Source of the DNA: Onchocerca lupi
Lineage: Eukaryota; Nematoda; Chromadorea; Rhabditida; Onchocercidae
Assembly (NCBI GenBank): GCA_028564675.1
Contig: JAOVVO010000240.1
Location: 42,302 to 106,301 of the forward strand
DNA: 64,000 bases
Direction: 5' to 3'
Part shown: positions 63,988-64,000 of the stretch, piece after piece
How positions within the stretch are numbered: position 1 is the first letter of the stretch
How the letters are laid out: each line of letters begins with the position of its first letter
The notes under the pieces: model-generated
Told to the model about the DNA's origin: nothing
Seen by the model: the letters and a program-made list of their open reading frames with translations, nothing else
Databases searched by the model: none
Position numbers and translations under genes: made by a program

Positions 63988-64000
63988 ATATATATATATA
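63988..64000 (+). repeat. (TA)n microsatellite at the right edge
   Basis: TA dinucleotides run to the end of the window, so the full length is unknown. Confidence 0.75.

Larger units (their letters stand above)
57970..64000. other. Right-hand region, no certain gene
   Basis: AT-rich sequence upstream of the kinase gene. Possible but unproven pieces: a broken Cys-rich frame (59149-59590), a 46-bp minus-strand candidate exon (60980-61025), a minus-strand frame near 62352-62550 preceded by a good acceptor, and an acidic/Ser-rich plus frame at 63367-63621 (segment GTFSSDEEDSRCSSVVEK). Microsatellites lie at 61117-61144 and 63988-64000. Confidence 0.35.

Noticed and set aside
1..64000. tRNA, rRNA and CRISPR arrays
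   Set aside because: No B-box-like GGTTCGA motif in a cloverleaf context, no rRNA-like stretch and no regularly spaced repeats were noticed by eye; a tRNAscan or Infernal run would be decisive.

Overview
The window is AT-rich nuclear DNA of a nematode, most likely a filarial or spirurid worm. Genes are split into many short exons with TTTCAG-type acceptors. One multi-exon gene is a ShKT-domain haem peroxidase, a type typical of nematodes. A perfect match to the 22-nt nematode SL1 spliced leader lies near 15.07 kb. No bacterial-style genes, rRNA, tRNA or CRISPR arrays were seen. Exon models were assembled by hand from splice sites, intron phase and family motifs; the two complete models close in frame from start to stop.

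Layout. (1) 1-7.46 kb, minus strand: 5' part of a myeloid leukemia factor (MLF) gene, whose 3' end runs off the left edge. (2) 7.46-12.1 kb: mostly non-coding, with one orphan ORF. (3) 12.1-20.0 kb: two dead Helitrons facing each other. Copy A (+) has the replication-initiator (Rep) region and a PIF1-type helicase. Copy B (-) keeps only the helicase part and a candidate 3' terminus. Copy A carries a ~570-bp insert with an SL1 sequence and an exon-like reading frame on the opposite strand. (4) 20.0-28.8 kb: AT-rich, no gene seen. (5) 28.8-46.4 kb, plus strand: a 13-exon secreted ShKT + animal haem peroxidase of 691 aa (MLT-7/SKPO type). (6) 46.4-52.2 kb: non-coding, with a decayed BEL/Pao reverse transcriptase fragment. 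(7) 52.25-57.97 kb, minus strand: a 12-exon Polo-like kinase of 653 aa with divergent activation-segment residues and an apparent GC-AG intron. (8) 58-64 kb: no certain gene; some weak exon-like pieces and a broken Cys-rich ORF.

The three host genes have no obvious functional link: MLF (nuclear/cytoplasmic adaptor family), a secreted peroxidase of the cuticle-crosslinking type, and a cell-cycle kinase family member. The region worth most attention is the Helitron pair. It forms an inverted repeat, both copies share the same break in the helicase Walker A motif, and the SL1-bearing insert sits in one copy only.
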